DNA of 9,145 bases, taken from contig JAUNCU010000117.1 of NCBI GenBank assembly GCA_030526455.1, forward strand, positions 1-9,145. Direction: 5' to 3'. A model generated the notes under the pieces. It made no database searches and had not been told where the DNA came from. It saw only the letters and a program-made list of their open reading frames with translations. This DNA is from Bacteroidales bacterium. Its GTDB lineage: Bacteria > Bacteroidota > Bacteroidia > Bacteroidales > Muribaculaceae. The position numbers and the translations under genes were made by a program. Positions 1 to 7,983 of this stretch are shown here, piece by piece (position 1 is the stretch's first letter; every line of letters starts with the position of its first letter).

Positions 1-1157
1 CGGTCCAGGTCGTCGGAGTCGATCAAGTAGTTGGTGAGCCCGTCCACCATGCCTTGTCTCACTTCTCGGTTTGGGAAATGGAGGGTGTAGGACTTTAGTA
101 ATTCATCGTAGGAAGCAATGGTGAGATAACCACTCTGGTAAAGCAGCGGAAGTGGCGTGCGAGCGTTTTCGCATGGTGCATCGAAGGCGCCTTGCGACAG
201 TTCAATGCCGTCAAAATCCAGCGGGTTGAACGCGGGGTAATTCTTCAGGTGCTCAATGAGAGCCGATGAAGTAGCGGAGCCAAACCAAAAGTAATTCGTA
301 TTTTTACCATCAAGGGCCCGCAGTAGGCTGAAAGGTGCATACACATCTTCGCTATTAGGCGAGAAGTGATAGCCGTCATAGTTCTTCTTGAGTAAGGCAT
401 AGGCCTCCTCAGTGGTATTTTTCAGAGATTCAGCATATTCTTCCACGCATGGACGCAGCACGGTGTCGAGTTCTCGCTGAGTAATACCGCAAATGCCAGA
501 ATACGCATCTTCCATCGAGATTTGCATCAAATTGTTCAATTCAGAGAAGATGCTGACCTGCGAAAATTTAGTCACGCCAGTGATGAAAACGAAGCGCAGA
601 TAGGCGCCGTCGAGTTTCACTGTCTGATAGAAGCCACGCAGCAAGGAGCGTAATTCTTCAAGCAATTCTTTATTGTAGAGATTGCGCATCAGCGGGGTGT
701 CGTATTCATCGATGATGACGACAGATTGCAAATGCAGCGTGTCGTGAATATGACGCAGGAGTTGGTGGAAACGTGTGCCAGGTTCATTGGCTTCGTTAAC
801 GATGCCGTATTGCTTTTCGTATTGATCAAGCATGACGGAAAGCGCCTCGCGGTATCCTTCCATAGAAGAACAGTTACGCATGATGCTCATGTCGAAATGA
901 AGCACGGGGTACTTTTTCCACTCCGTTTCCAGTTCGGCCACCTTGAGCCCTTCAAACAAATCCTTTTGTCCCTGGAAATAAGCCTTCAGGGTGTTGCACA
1001 GCAGCGACTTTCCGAAGCGGCGTGGTCGCGCCAGGAACACGTAGTTGTATCTGTTCACAAGATCATACATCAAGCCGGTCTTGTCGACATACACCTTGCC
1101 TTCTTCACGAATGTGCTGGAACTGGTCGGTGTCTACGGGGTATCTGAATCTGCTCAT
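1..1157 (-). CDS. AAA-ATPase-like protein with (expected) C-terminal PD-(D/E)XK domain, 3' end missing
   Basis: The first 385 codons are in the window with no stop, and the gene runs off the left edge. I see a P-loop-like motif ARPRRFGKSLL at about residues 43-53 and a Walker B-like stretch VVIIDEYDTP at about 146-155. Further on are the family blocks FITGVTKFSQVSIFSELNN and YDGYHFSP. These match the AAA-ATPase-like family (PF09820), which in Bacteroidetes normally carries a C-terminal DUF1703 PD-(D/E)XK nuclease-like domain; that part would lie outside the window. Full-length members are usually somewhat over 500 residues. The role is not established: the fold predicts ATP binding and perhaps nucleic-acid cleavage, and the family is often present in many copies per genome. 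The ATG at 1155-1157 is chosen because MSRFRYPVDTDQFQHIREEG is the usual family N-terminus and a promoter lies just upstream. Codons such as TTA, CTA, TCA and AGA occur here, unlike in the neighbouring TPR gene, which may point to a separate origin. Confidence 0.9.
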   Translation of the reverse strand, partial: MSRFRYPVDTDQFQHIREEGKVYVDKTGLMYDLVNRYNYVFLARPRRFGKSLLCNTLKAYFQGQKDLFEGLKVAELETEWKKYPVLHFDMSIMRNCSSMEGYREALSVMLDQYEKQYGIVNEANEPGTRFHQLLRHIHDTLHLQSVVIIDEYDTPLMRNLYNKELLEELRSLLRGFYQTVKLDGAYLRFVFITGVTKFSQVSIFSELNNLMQISMEDAYSGICGITQRELDTVLRPCVEEYAESLKNTTEEAYALLKKNYDGYHFSPNSEDVYAPFSLLRALDGKNTNYFWFGSATSSALIEHLKNYPAFNPLDFDGIELSQGAFDAPCENARTPLPLLYQSGYLTIASYDELLKSYTLHFPNREVRQGMVDGLTNYLIDSDDLD

Positions 1158-1176
1158 TTCGTTATGAATTGGATAG

Positions 1177-1947
1177 TTACGGCAAAGATACTTCTTTTTT
1201 TCTTTCGAGCAAAGCGTTGATTGTGGCGGCCACACGGCGCTCGGTGGTGTAGGGCAGCAGGCTTTCGTCGCTGTCGGGGTTGCCCATCGCCACACCGCTG
1301 CTCATGTAGGTGGTGGCGCTCTTCACATTTTCACGTGCCGAGAAATGGAAAGCCGTCACTCCGGTTTCTTCGTGAATCTTGGCGATATTGCTCTCATTCA
1401 CGCCACAGCCCGCCATGATGATGGGCTTCAGCAGACAGTCCTGCTGCAGGTGCTTGAGCAAAGGGATGCCTGCTTCGGCGGTGGGTTGCTGGCCCGAGGT
1501 GAGCACGCGGTCGAACCCCAGCGTTTTCAGTTGCGAAAGGGCATTCATGGGGTCCTTGCAACGGTCGAACGCACGGTGGAAAGTGCACGACATGCCACGG
1601 GCATGCTGCAAAAGTCTGGCGTTCGCCTCCACATCGATGTCACCCTCTGGCGTGAGGCAGCCAAACACCACGCCATCAACCCCCATTTCCTTGCACAGGC
1701 TGATATCCAGCGCCATGCGCTCAATCTCGAGCGGCGAATAGGTGAAATCGCCACCGCGTGGGCGGATAATAACGTGCAATTTAGTGGTGTCGAGCATCTT
1801 ACGTGCAAGCGAAATTTCACCGAAAGATGGCGTGGTGCCACCCTCGGGGATGCCTGCGCAAAGTTCTACACGAGTTGCGCCAGCGGCCTGAGCCGCGATG
1901 CAACTCTCCAGACCGTTGGCGCATATTTCAAATTCAAATGAATTCAT
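1177..1947 (-). CDS. cutC: CutC family protein (TIM barrel)
   Basis: The 256-residue protein is close to the usual family length (about 250). Family blocks appear in order: FEICANGLESCIAAQAAGATRVELCA (split here as residues 4-15 and 16-31), HVIIRPRGGDF at 58-68, VFGCLTPEGDID at 94-105, CTFHRAFD at 121-128, VLTSGQ at 148-153 and IIMAGCGVN at 176-184. They follow the beta/alpha rhythm of a TIM barrel. The loop GCGV has Cys181 where many members have Gly. There is no signal peptide, so it is cytosolic. CutC was named for copper tolerance in E. coli, but that phenotype was later traced to the small RNA MicL encoded at the 3' end of the E. coli gene, so a direct copper role is doubtful and the biochemical activity is uncertain. 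It lies 50 bp downstream of the barrel gene with no promoter I can see, so it is probably transcribed with it. Confidence 0.93.
   Translation of the reverse strand: MNSFEFEICANGLESCIAAQAAGATRVELCAGIPEGGTTPSFGEISLARKMLDTTKLHVIIRPRGGDFTYSPLEIERMALDISLCKEMGVDGVVFGCLTPEGDIDVEANARLLQHARGMSCTFHRAFDRCKDPMNALSQLKTLGFDRVLTSGQQPTAEAGIPLLKHLQQDCLLKPIIMAGCGVNESNIAKIHEETGVTAFHFSARENVKSATTYMSSGVAMGNPDSDESLLPYTTERRVAATINALLERKKEVSLP
1183..1213 (-). promoter_or_regulatory. Bacteroidetes-type promoter for the AAA-ATPase-like gene, inside cutC
   Basis: Read on the minus strand, TTTG (1210-1213) is followed by 19 bp and then TATCTTTG (1183-1190). This fits the known Bacteroidetes sigma-ABfr consensus TTTG-N19-21-TAnnTTTG in both boxes and in spacing. 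Transcription would begin around 1176, giving a leader of roughly 20 nt before the ATG at 1157. The whole promoter lies in the last codons of cutC. Confidence 0.65.
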
Positions 1948-1997
1948 ACTCTTATCGTTTTCGCCCCGACGCTGAGTCAGAGCGATGCTTATTTATA

Positions 1998-3782
1998 TCA
2001 GAATACAAAACCGATGCCGCCCATCACGCTCAACTTCTGCGCGCCCATACCGTTGAGCACGTCCCATTGCTTGTTGAGCAGGTTGTCGGCCTTCACCCAC
2101 AGGGTGAGATACTTGTCGAAGCGGTAACTAGCACCGGCGTGGAGGTTCATCACATTGTTCATATCCCACACATAGTATAATAACTCGTCGCTCACTGCTG
2201 AATTCGTGCGATTGAAGTAGCGACGGCCGCCGCGGTATTCCAGTCCTGTGCCGATGGTGAAGCCCTTAAACAGATAGAGATTCAAATCGGCATTGGCCAC
2301 AGTCTTTGCGTGGTCGAGACCCAGCGCATAGCCGCCATAACTCTTGCCAGCCTCCATGGTGTCGTCCTGAGGGGCATAGGTGAACGCGAGTTTCACGTCG
2401 AATACCGAGCGGTATTTGAATTTCACCTCAGCGCCAGCCTTCATACCCTTGCAGTCGAAGTTCATCACTCCCGAGCCAGAATCCCAGGCTCTATCTACAC
2501 TCTCCAGGTTATCCTTGAAAATACCATAGCCGAAGAAAGCGCGAGCGGTGAGTCCGTTGAAGGGACCAATCTTGAAGCCCGCCTCAGCGTCGAGAGGCAC
2601 AAAGGTGTTGCAGTACATGCCATTCGGGTCAAGGTAGCGGTTGATGGCTGCCACGCGGGCAAGGGTGTTGATGCGCTTGCCGCCCTCAGCATTAGCATAG
2701 AGCGAAACGCCCTGAGTGAATTCATAGGCGAGTTGCACATTAGGCGCAAAACGAAGCGCCGCACCGTCGCTGAACGACACATTCATGTTCAGCCCCAGGC
2801 GGGCCAGCAGATTCTGGCCGTAATAAGTATAATATGGTGCAATGGTGATCATCGACGTATTGTCGCTCACCTTTTCCACTACGTCGAGCACGCGGTCGGT
2901 GACTTCGTTGTGGCAGCGGCTCTGCAAGTCGAATTTGAAGTCCATGCCCACGGTAGAATTGGCGGCGATGCCATATTTTGCACCAAGCGAAGCCTGGATG
3001 TGGTGTTCCTTCGCACCCTTGAAGCCATCATAGACGAGCGGACTTGCGGGGTTGAAGCCATATTTGTAGCCGGCGTAGTTGTAGTTGAAGCCCACAATAT
3101 ACGACACATCGTGGAATCTCGACACGTTCACCTTGCCCTTCCATGTGCCGCCCAGACTCATATCCAAGAAGTTCTGGTCGTTTTCCCACCACAAAGGTCG
3201 ACTCGGCGCAGCACCTTCGAGAATGTAGGACTGCGCATAGTAGTTGAAGCGGTCGAAGTGCACCTTTGCGCCAATGTTCAGGTTGCCGCTGCCGAAAGTC
3301 TTTTCAGCATCTACGCCAATCACATTGTCGCAAAACTTCTGCTTCACGTCGGAGAAGGCTTCATTGGAGTTTTTGCCATTCCAGGTGCTGTTGTGCTGCA
3401 GCCATGCGCCCACTTTCAGCGTTTCGTCGTCCACGAGGCGATAGCCCGCGCTACCCACAATGTTGAGTTGACTGCCCGCACCAGCGTCGATGTAGCCGCG
3501 CTCCTTGCTGAAGCGGTGGCCCGTGCGATAGCCATAAGGCAGCATGGTGGGGATTTCCACGCTCACGGCGGTGGGTTCGGCCCAGTCGGTGTAGTCGATA
3601 TTCGACGTCTCTGCACCCTTCACAGGCTTGAGCACGCGAGGCAGCGCACTCTTCTTGGTAGCCTTCTTCACCACAGGCACAAAGTCCTTGGGCAGGGTGA
3701 TTTCCTTTTGCAGATTATCTTGCGCCATGCCCGCCATGGCGGTGAGGGCGGCAGCAAGAATGCTCACATATATTTTTTTCAT
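1998..3782 (-). CDS. Exported outer-membrane beta-barrel protein, TonB-receptor-like but without a plug
   Basis: The 594-residue product begins with a clear signal peptide (MKKIYVSILAAALTAMAGMA, cleavage likely before QDN). Residues about 25-75 are a Lys/Pro-rich segment (LPKDFVPVVKKATKKSALPR). From about residue 90 the sequence alternates polar and aromatic residues, as in a transmembrane beta-barrel. The end, LWVKADNLLNKQWDVLNG followed by a final ...GIGFVF, is typical of the last strands of TonB-dependent receptors, including the C-terminal Phe. I see no plug domain and no TonB box, and the protein is shorter than typical receptors (700-1100 residues), so active TonB-driven uptake is unlikely. 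Database tools will probably label it a TonB-dependent receptor. It follows the TPR gene after 45 bp, probably in one operon, and a joint role in the envelope is inferred. No substrate can be named from sequence. Confidence 0.85.
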   Translation of the reverse strand: MKKIYVSILAAALTAMAGMAQDNLQKEITLPKDFVPVVKKATKKSALPRVLKPVKGAETSNIDYTDWAEPTAVSVEIPTMLPYGYRTGHRFSKERGYIDAGAGSQLNIVGSAGYRLVDDETLKVGAWLQHNSTWNGKNSNEAFSDVKQKFCDNVIGVDAEKTFGSGNLNIGAKVHFDRFNYYAQSYILEGAAPSRPLWWENDQNFLDMSLGGTWKGKVNVSRFHDVSYIVGFNYNYAGYKYGFNPASPLVYDGFKGAKEHHIQASLGAKYGIAANSTVGMDFKFDLQSRCHNEVTDRVLDVVEKVSDNTSMITIAPYYTYYGQNLLARLGLNMNVSFSDGAALRFAPNVQLAYEFTQGVSLYANAEGGKRINTLARVAAINRYLDPNGMYCNTFVPLDAEAGFKIGPFNGLTARAFFGYGIFKDNLESVDRAWDSGSGVMNFDCKGMKAGAEVKFKYRSVFDVKLAFTYAPQDDTMEAGKSYGGYALGLDHAKTVANADLNLYLFKGFTIGTGLEYRGGRRYFNRTNSAVSDELLYYVWDMNNVMNLHAGASYRFDKYLTLWVKADNLLNKQWDVLNGMGAQKLSVMGGIGFVF

Positions 3783-3827
3783 AATGCTATGTTACTGATG
3801 TAAATGAATGTGATCGTGTTACTTTCG

Positions 3828-6800
3828 TTATTTCTTCTTGGCCTTGGTCACCACCTTTGGCTTGCTGAGCGACTTCAGACGCGACTCAATGTCGTTGAAG
3901 ATGTCTTTCTCCTTGCCGGGGTAGTTGTTTTTGAGGCTTTCAAGATACTCGCGTGCGGTGCTGGGCTTGCCTTCCTTCACGAGGATGTCGCTCAGCAGAA
4001 TGTAGGCACGGCCAATCCAGTAGGTCTGTGGCGAACCCGAGTCGAGCAGTGCGTCCACCTTGTCTTCGGCGCCCTTGTAGTTGCCGCGTTCCATTTCCAG
4101 ACGGGCCAGTTCCACCGCTGCGTGAGCGCCTTGTTCGGTGTTCATGTCGGTGGCGATGGCCTTGAGGTCGGCCTCGGCGGTGTCGAAGTCCTTCTTGCCG
4201 ATGTAGGCCACAGCGCGGCTCAGTTTCACCTCATTCACTTCGTTGGCAGTGAGCGAGGTGTTCTGGAGCAACTGTCCTGCGGTGGCAATCACGTCGTCGT
4301 AACGCTGAATTTCGGTAGCGGCGCGCATCAGTCCCATTTGCGCCACCACCTTGGTGTCGTCGTCTTTCGAGCGTTCGATGATTTGGTTATACACGCTCAT
4401 GGCTTCCTCCTGCTTGCCCTGGCGGGTGAGGATGTCGCTCTTCATCACCAGTGCGTCTTCAGCCCAGATGGCGTCTTCGCCGTGAGCGAGGGCGTCGCTG
4501 ATTTGGCTGAACGCCAGCGTGAGGTTGCCTTTCTCATAGTTGTAGCGGCCGATGTGGTATTTTGCTGCGGCCACATACGAGCCGTTAGGATAGTCGCGCA
4601 GATAGTTTTCCATCTTCACGATGCTTGGGCGAGTGGCGGTAGCCGCCTTTTCGGCCGCTTCATAGGTGAGGCGGTCGATGTCGCTCACTTCGAGTTTTGG
4701 AGCGTCGGGCACGGTTTCGATGAATGCCACATATTTGTTGAGTTCACCGCGCTCAGCCCACATGCTCTTGAGGTCGTCGGCAGCCACCTTGGCTTCTTCG
4801 CTGGTGGGTGCTTCACGAATCACGCTCTTGTAGGCCTCGATAGCCTCTTCGGTGTTACCCAGATTTTTCTGCATCAGTGCCAAGTGGAGCATCCCCTGGC
4901 GTGCCTCGGCGAGTTTTGGATATTTCTCGCCCAGCGCCTTGTATTGCGCGGTGGCTTCCTTGGTTTTGCCCATCGCCTCGTAAGAGCGGGCGATTTCGAG
5001 CAGTGCGGTAGGTGCCTTGGTGCTTTCGGGATACTTGGCGATGAGGTCGTTCATCTGCTGAATCTTGCTGGGATAGTCCTTCATCAAGCCAGCCATCATT
5101 GCCTTGTCGAACATAGAGCCGTCGGCGTCGCCTTGCGTGTTCTCGATCGCCTTTTCATACTGGTCTTCGGCGCTCTTGAAGTCGCCGGCGTAGTAGTAGG
5201 TGTCGGCGATGCGGTCGTAGGTGTCGCTCAGGAGGTTGGCGTCGAGCGTTCCCGACTCAATGGCGAGTTGGAAGTTTTTGCGCGCCTCTTCAAATTTCTT
5301 CTGCTGATATTGCGCGTAGCCGAGGTTGTAGAGCGCCTTGCCATAGTTTTCGTCGGTTTTCTTTGCCGATTTCACGTATTCGCTCAAGTTGCTCTCGGTG
5401 CTCTGGAAGTCGCCGCCTATGTATTGCGTTTCGGCGAGCCAGAGTCGGCTTTCGTTGAGAATTTTCTTGTCGTAGTTGCCCACCTTGATGGCCTTCTTCA
5501 GATAGTTGGCCGCATCTTTGCGATAGCCCTTCTGCATGGCTTGCACTCCCAGGTTGTAGAGCACATTCTGCTTAGCCTTGAGAATGGTGGCGCTAGGGTT
5601 CTTGATGCGCTCGATGCTGGTGAGGGCGCGGTCGTAGTTGTTAGTGGTCATGTAGGCCTGCACCAGGTGCTTCTCCACTGCTGTTTTGTGGCGCGAAGCG
5701 GGGAATTCGTTGAGGAAGTTCTCAAAGAGTTCGATATCGTTGCCGAAAGGCGTGGTGCTGCCCTTGCTCTGGCACACGGCGTAATTGTAGAAGGCATTTT
5801 CCTTCACCTCGCGGTCGAAGTCCATTTTCGAAGCCTTCTCAAATGCCAGCACGGCCAGTTTGCTTTCGCCCGTCTTCAGGTAACTCTGGCCGAGGTAGAG
5901 ATGCGCGCTCTGGCACATCTCATCGTCGACACCGGTCACCTGGCCCAGGTTGGCGATGGCGTTTTTGTAGTCGGCGGCATCGAAGTCCATCACACCCAGG
6001 GCATAGGCTGCCGAGCGCATGAGCGGATCTTGGGTGGTGCTCACGTATTTGTTGAGATGGGTGCGCGCCTTGTCGTATTTACCCTTGTGGTAGTAACTTT
6101 CGCCCACGAGACGGTTCACTTCGGGCGCGAAGTATTCGTTCACCTCGTCGCTCAGCAAGGTTTCGCCCAGCGAAATCACGCGGTCGTAGTCCTTGTGGTT
6201 GAAGTCGATTTGGCACATGTAGTACTGGCTCTGGTAGCCCAGTTCGCCGGCGCGGTCAATGTTGGTGAACTTCGCGTAGGCGGCGTCGTAGTGCTTGTTG
6301 GCGTAGTCGATGTAAGCGTTGTAGAAACGTGTGGCGTTGTCGTAGCGCTTGGTGCCCTTGAGGGTTTCGTAGAGGTAGCGTGCCTCGGCATATTGCTCCA
6401 ACTGCAGGTCGCAGTAGGCCATGCGATAGATAAGGTCCTCGTTCTTGTCGCCGTCGAGGGCATGCTCGCGCACCTGGCTGTAGGCGGTGAGGGCGTCGCC
6501 GTAGTCGCCATGATAGAAGTGGAGATTACCGATGCGCATCAGCACGTCGGGCATCAGCAGCGAGGTGGGATAATTGGCGGTGAAGGCTCGCAAGGCGGCC
6601 AGTGCACCCGCCTCATCGCGCTCAAGGCGGCTCAAGGCCATGTAGTAGTCGGCCTGCTCGCGCAGTGTGGCGCACGAGGGCAGTTCCTTCACGCGCTTGA
6701 GTTGGTCGATGGCCCCTACGTAGTTACGGCTCTCATACATGAGTTTGCCACGCTCGAAATAGCCTTGTGCGTCGGTGTTGGTGAGCAGATTCTGCGCTCC

Positions 6801-6857
6801 CGCTATCGCCGGAATAGCAAGGCTGGTCGAAAGTACGACTGTTTTCAGTTTCATCAT
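3828..6857 (-). CDS. Large exported tetratricopeptide-repeat protein
   Basis: The 1009-residue protein starts with a signal peptide (MMKLKTVVLSTSLAIPAIAGA, cleavage likely before QN), so it should act in the periplasm or at the inner face of the outer membrane. Almost all the rest is TPR-type helix pairs, roughly twenty of them. Clear examples are YFERGKLMYESRNYVGAIDQ (33-52), ALYNLGYAQYQQKKFEEARK and YDRIADTYYYAGDFKSAEDQ mid-protein, and ILLSDILVKEGKPSTAREYL near the end. The C-terminus is basic (SKPKVVTKAKKK). There is no enzyme motif, so it is best seen as a scaffold or binding protein. It is the first gene of a probable operon with the outer-membrane barrel and cutC. Two ATGs occur in tandem at 6852-6857; the first is used here, though either would preserve the signal peptide. 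The gene contains no TTA, CTA or TCA codon, indicating strong codon selection and leaving the opposite strand open by chance. Confidence 0.92.
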   Translation of the reverse strand: MMKLKTVVLSTSLAIPAIAGAQNLLTNTDAQGYFERGKLMYESRNYVGAIDQLKRVKELPSCATLREQADYYMALSRLERDEAGALAALRAFTANYPTSLLMPDVLMRIGNLHFYHGDYGDALTAYSQVREHALDGDKNEDLIYRMAYCDLQLEQYAEARYLYETLKGTKRYDNATRFYNAYIDYANKHYDAAYAKFTNIDRAGELGYQSQYYMCQIDFNHKDYDRVISLGETLLSDEVNEYFAPEVNRLVGESYYHKGKYDKARTHLNKYVSTTQDPLMRSAAYALGVMDFDAADYKNAIANLGQVTGVDDEMCQSAHLYLGQSYLKTGESKLAVLAFEKASKMDFDREVKENAFYNYAVCQSKGSTTPFGNDIELFENFLNEFPASRHKTAVEKHLVQAYMTTNNYDRALTSIERIKNPSATILKAKQNVLYNLGVQAMQKGYRKDAANYLKKAIKVGNYDKKILNESRLWLAETQYIGGDFQSTESNLSEYVKSAKKTDENYGKALYNLGYAQYQQKKFEEARKNFQLAIESGTLDANLLSDTYDRIADTYYYAGDFKSAEDQYEKAIENTQGDADGSMFDKAMMAGLMKDYPSKIQQMNDLIAKYPESTKAPTALLEIARSYEAMGKTKEATAQYKALGEKYPKLAEARQGMLHLALMQKNLGNTEEAIEAYKSVIREAPTSEEAKVAADDLKSMWAERGELNKYVAFIETVPDAPKLEVSDIDRLTYEAAEKAATATRPSIVKMENYLRDYPNGSYVAAAKYHIGRYNYEKGNLTLAFSQISDALAHGEDAIWAEDALVMKSDILTRQGKQEEAMSVYNQIIERSKDDDTKVVAQMGLMRAATEIQRYDDVIATAGQLLQNTSLTANEVNEVKLSRAVAYIGKKDFDTAEADLKAIATDMNTEQGAHAAVELARLEMERGNYKGAEDKVDALLDSGSPQTYWIGRAYILLSDILVKEGKPSTAREYLESLKNNYPGKEKDIFNDIESRLKSLSKPKVVTKAKKK

Positions 6858-6879
6858 GCTTTATAATATCTTTATTTTC

Positions 6880-6893
6880 CCGCATTGCTGCGG
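6880..6893 (-). promoter_or_regulatory. Leader hairpin with GCAA tetraloop
   Basis: In the mRNA sense, CCGCA-GCAA-TGCGG forms a 5-bp stem closed by a GNRA-type tetraloop. It lies about 22 nt before the TPR start codon, in an otherwise AT-rich leader. It is too short and lacks a U-tract, so it is not an intrinsic terminator. It could affect mRNA stability or ribosome access; function is not shown. Confidence 0.3.
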
Positions 6894-6926
6894 TCACTAT
6901 TATTCATGTGTATATATATAATCATG

Positions 6927-6934
6927 CAAATTTA
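6927..6934 (-). promoter_or_regulatory. -7 element of the TPR-barrel-cutC operon promoter
   Basis: The minus strand reads TAAATTTG, an exact TAnnTTTG match. No good TTTG is found 19-21 bp upstream (the nearest is TGGG at 6956-6959, spacing 21), so the -33 box is weak. Transcription from about 6920 would give a leader of about 63 nt. Confidence 0.45.
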
Positions 6935-7004
6935 ATCATTATTCCCCACATTATGCCCATACTCGCGACGCTTTTCTCCTTAAAAAAATGTAAATTCTTT
7001 TTCT

Positions 7005-7012
7005 TAACTTTG
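7005..7012 (+). promoter_or_regulatory. -7 element of the transporter promoter
   Basis: TAACTTTG matches TAnnTTTG exactly and lies 25 bp before the ATG at 7038, with an AT-rich leader typical of Bacteroidetes. The expected -33 position is an A-run (6982-6988) rather than TTTG, so that box is poor. The downstream RAYT gene is probably read from this promoter too. Confidence 0.55.
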
Positions 7013-7037
7013 CACCAGCAATAAAACGAACCACGCA

Positions 7038-7973
7038 ATGCAAAATCACAAATATCAAGGCCATGCGGCCGTTATCATCGCCAACACCGTGTTTGGCCTC
7101 AGCGTTCCCGTTACCAACGATCTGGTTAACAACCACTTCACACCCAATGGATACATGTTTTTTCGATGCCTGGGCGCCACGCTTATCTTCTGGCTGCTGG
7201 GCGCGCTCATGCCCCGCGAGAAGGTGGAGCAAAAGGATTTGCTGGTGATAGTGGTGGGCGGCATTCTGGGGTTTGCCATTTCGCAAACTTTCGCGGCCTG
7301 GGCGCTGGCGTTCACCCAGCCGGTGTACTTCTCGCTCATGGGCACACTCACCCCCATCGCGGTGATGCTGCTGGCGGCGATGTTTATCCACGAAAAAATC
7401 ACGGGACTGAAGGCGGTGGGCGTGCTCATCGGTATCGCGGGCGCCATGCTCATGGTGATGATGGGCTGGACTTCGGGCACCGGTAAGAACGACGTGCTCG
7501 GCATCAGCCTGGCATTCCTCAGCCTCCTCACCTGGGCCATCTACCTGGTGATCACGGGCAAGGTAAGCACCAAATACAGCGCCGTCACCCAGATGAAGTG
7601 GGTGTTTCTCGCCTCTACGATCATCGTGATTCCTTTCGGGTGGCTGATGAGCGGCCTGCTCGGCGACGGCCCGGTGGACTACAGCGAACTCCTCGCCCAG
7701 CCCATCTACCTTGAGCCGTCGATGCTGTGGGGACTCGTGGAGATGGCGTTCATCATCATCTTTGCCACCGTGCTAGGCTTCTTCCTCATTCCATTTGCCA
7801 TGGCACGCATCCCCGCCACCACCGTGAGCGTCTACACCAATCTGCAGCCCGTGGTGGCATCCATCGTGGCATTCGCCATCGGCCAAGACGTGCTCACCTG
7901 GGACAAACCCGTGGCCGCCATCCTGGTCCTCCTCAGCGCCTACATCGTCACCATAGCGGCAAGGCGCACATAA
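7038..7973 (+). CDS. EamA/DMT-family membrane transporter
   Basis: The 311-residue protein is almost entirely hydrophobic, with ten likely membrane helices in two EamA repeats (about residues 8-143 and 153-308). Diagnostic stretches are IIANTVFGLSVPVTND and FFRCLGATLIFWLLGAL in the first half, LTPIAVMLLAAMFIHEKIT at its end, and TTVSVYTNLQPVVASIVAF in the second half. The last two are the paired blocks expected in this drug/metabolite transporter superfamily. Length is normal (about 300). It should sit in the inner membrane and export or exchange a small metabolite; the family includes amino-acid and nucleotide-precursor exporters, and the substrate cannot be read from sequence. The start at 7038 is supported by the -7 element 25 bp upstream. 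Its stop is 10 bp before the RAYT gene. Confidence 0.92.
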   Translation: MQNHKYQGHAAVIIANTVFGLSVPVTNDLVNNHFTPNGYMFFRCLGATLIFWLLGALMPREKVEQKDLLVIVVGGILGFAISQTFAAWALAFTQPVYFSLMGTLTPIAVMLLAAMFIHEKITGLKAVGVLIGIAGAMLMVMMGWTSGTGKNDVLGISLAFLSLLTWAIYLVITGKVSTKYSAVTQMKWVFLASTIIVIPFGWLMSGLLGDGPVDYSELLAQPIYLEPSMLWGLVEMAFIIIFATVLGFFLIPFAMARIPATTVSVYTNLQPVVASIVAFAIGQDVLTWDKPVAAILVLLSAYIVTIAARRT

Positions 7974-7983
7974 CACCTGCCCT

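Larger units (their letters stand above)
6858..7037. promoter_or_regulatory. Divergent intergenic region between TPR gene and transporter gene
   Basis: This 180-bp AT-rich region separates the left-going TPR operon from the right-going transporter gene. It holds one -7 element for each direction (entered separately), a run of alternating TA at 6910-6920, and a small hairpin near the TPR start. The two -7 elements are about 70 bp apart, so a regulator bound between them could affect both sides, but I see no clear operator. Confidence 0.6.

Noticed and set aside
726..1220. Plus-strand open frame of 164 codons opposite the AAA-ATPase-like gene
   Set aside because: The minus strand here encodes clear AAA-family motifs without interruption to 1157; the plus-strand product resembles nothing known to me.
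1345..1941. Plus-strand open frame of 198 codons opposite cutC
   Set aside because: Fully covered by a confident cutC gene on the other strand.
1964..1986. Possible terminator (CGCT...AGCG around GAGTCAG) between the barrel gene and cutC
   Set aside because: Only a 4-bp stem and no U-tract on the transcribed strand; not convincing.
2310..3803. Open frame of 497 codons on the plus strand opposite the barrel gene
   Set aside because: Same in-register codon effect; it begins at a GTG with no promoter or family resemblance.
3804..6866. Open frame of 1020 codons on the plus strand opposite the TPR gene
   Set aside because: It is exactly in register with the TPR gene, so it is open only because that gene lacks TTA, CTA and TCA. 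The translated product is a Val/His/Leu-rich sequence with no domain pattern.
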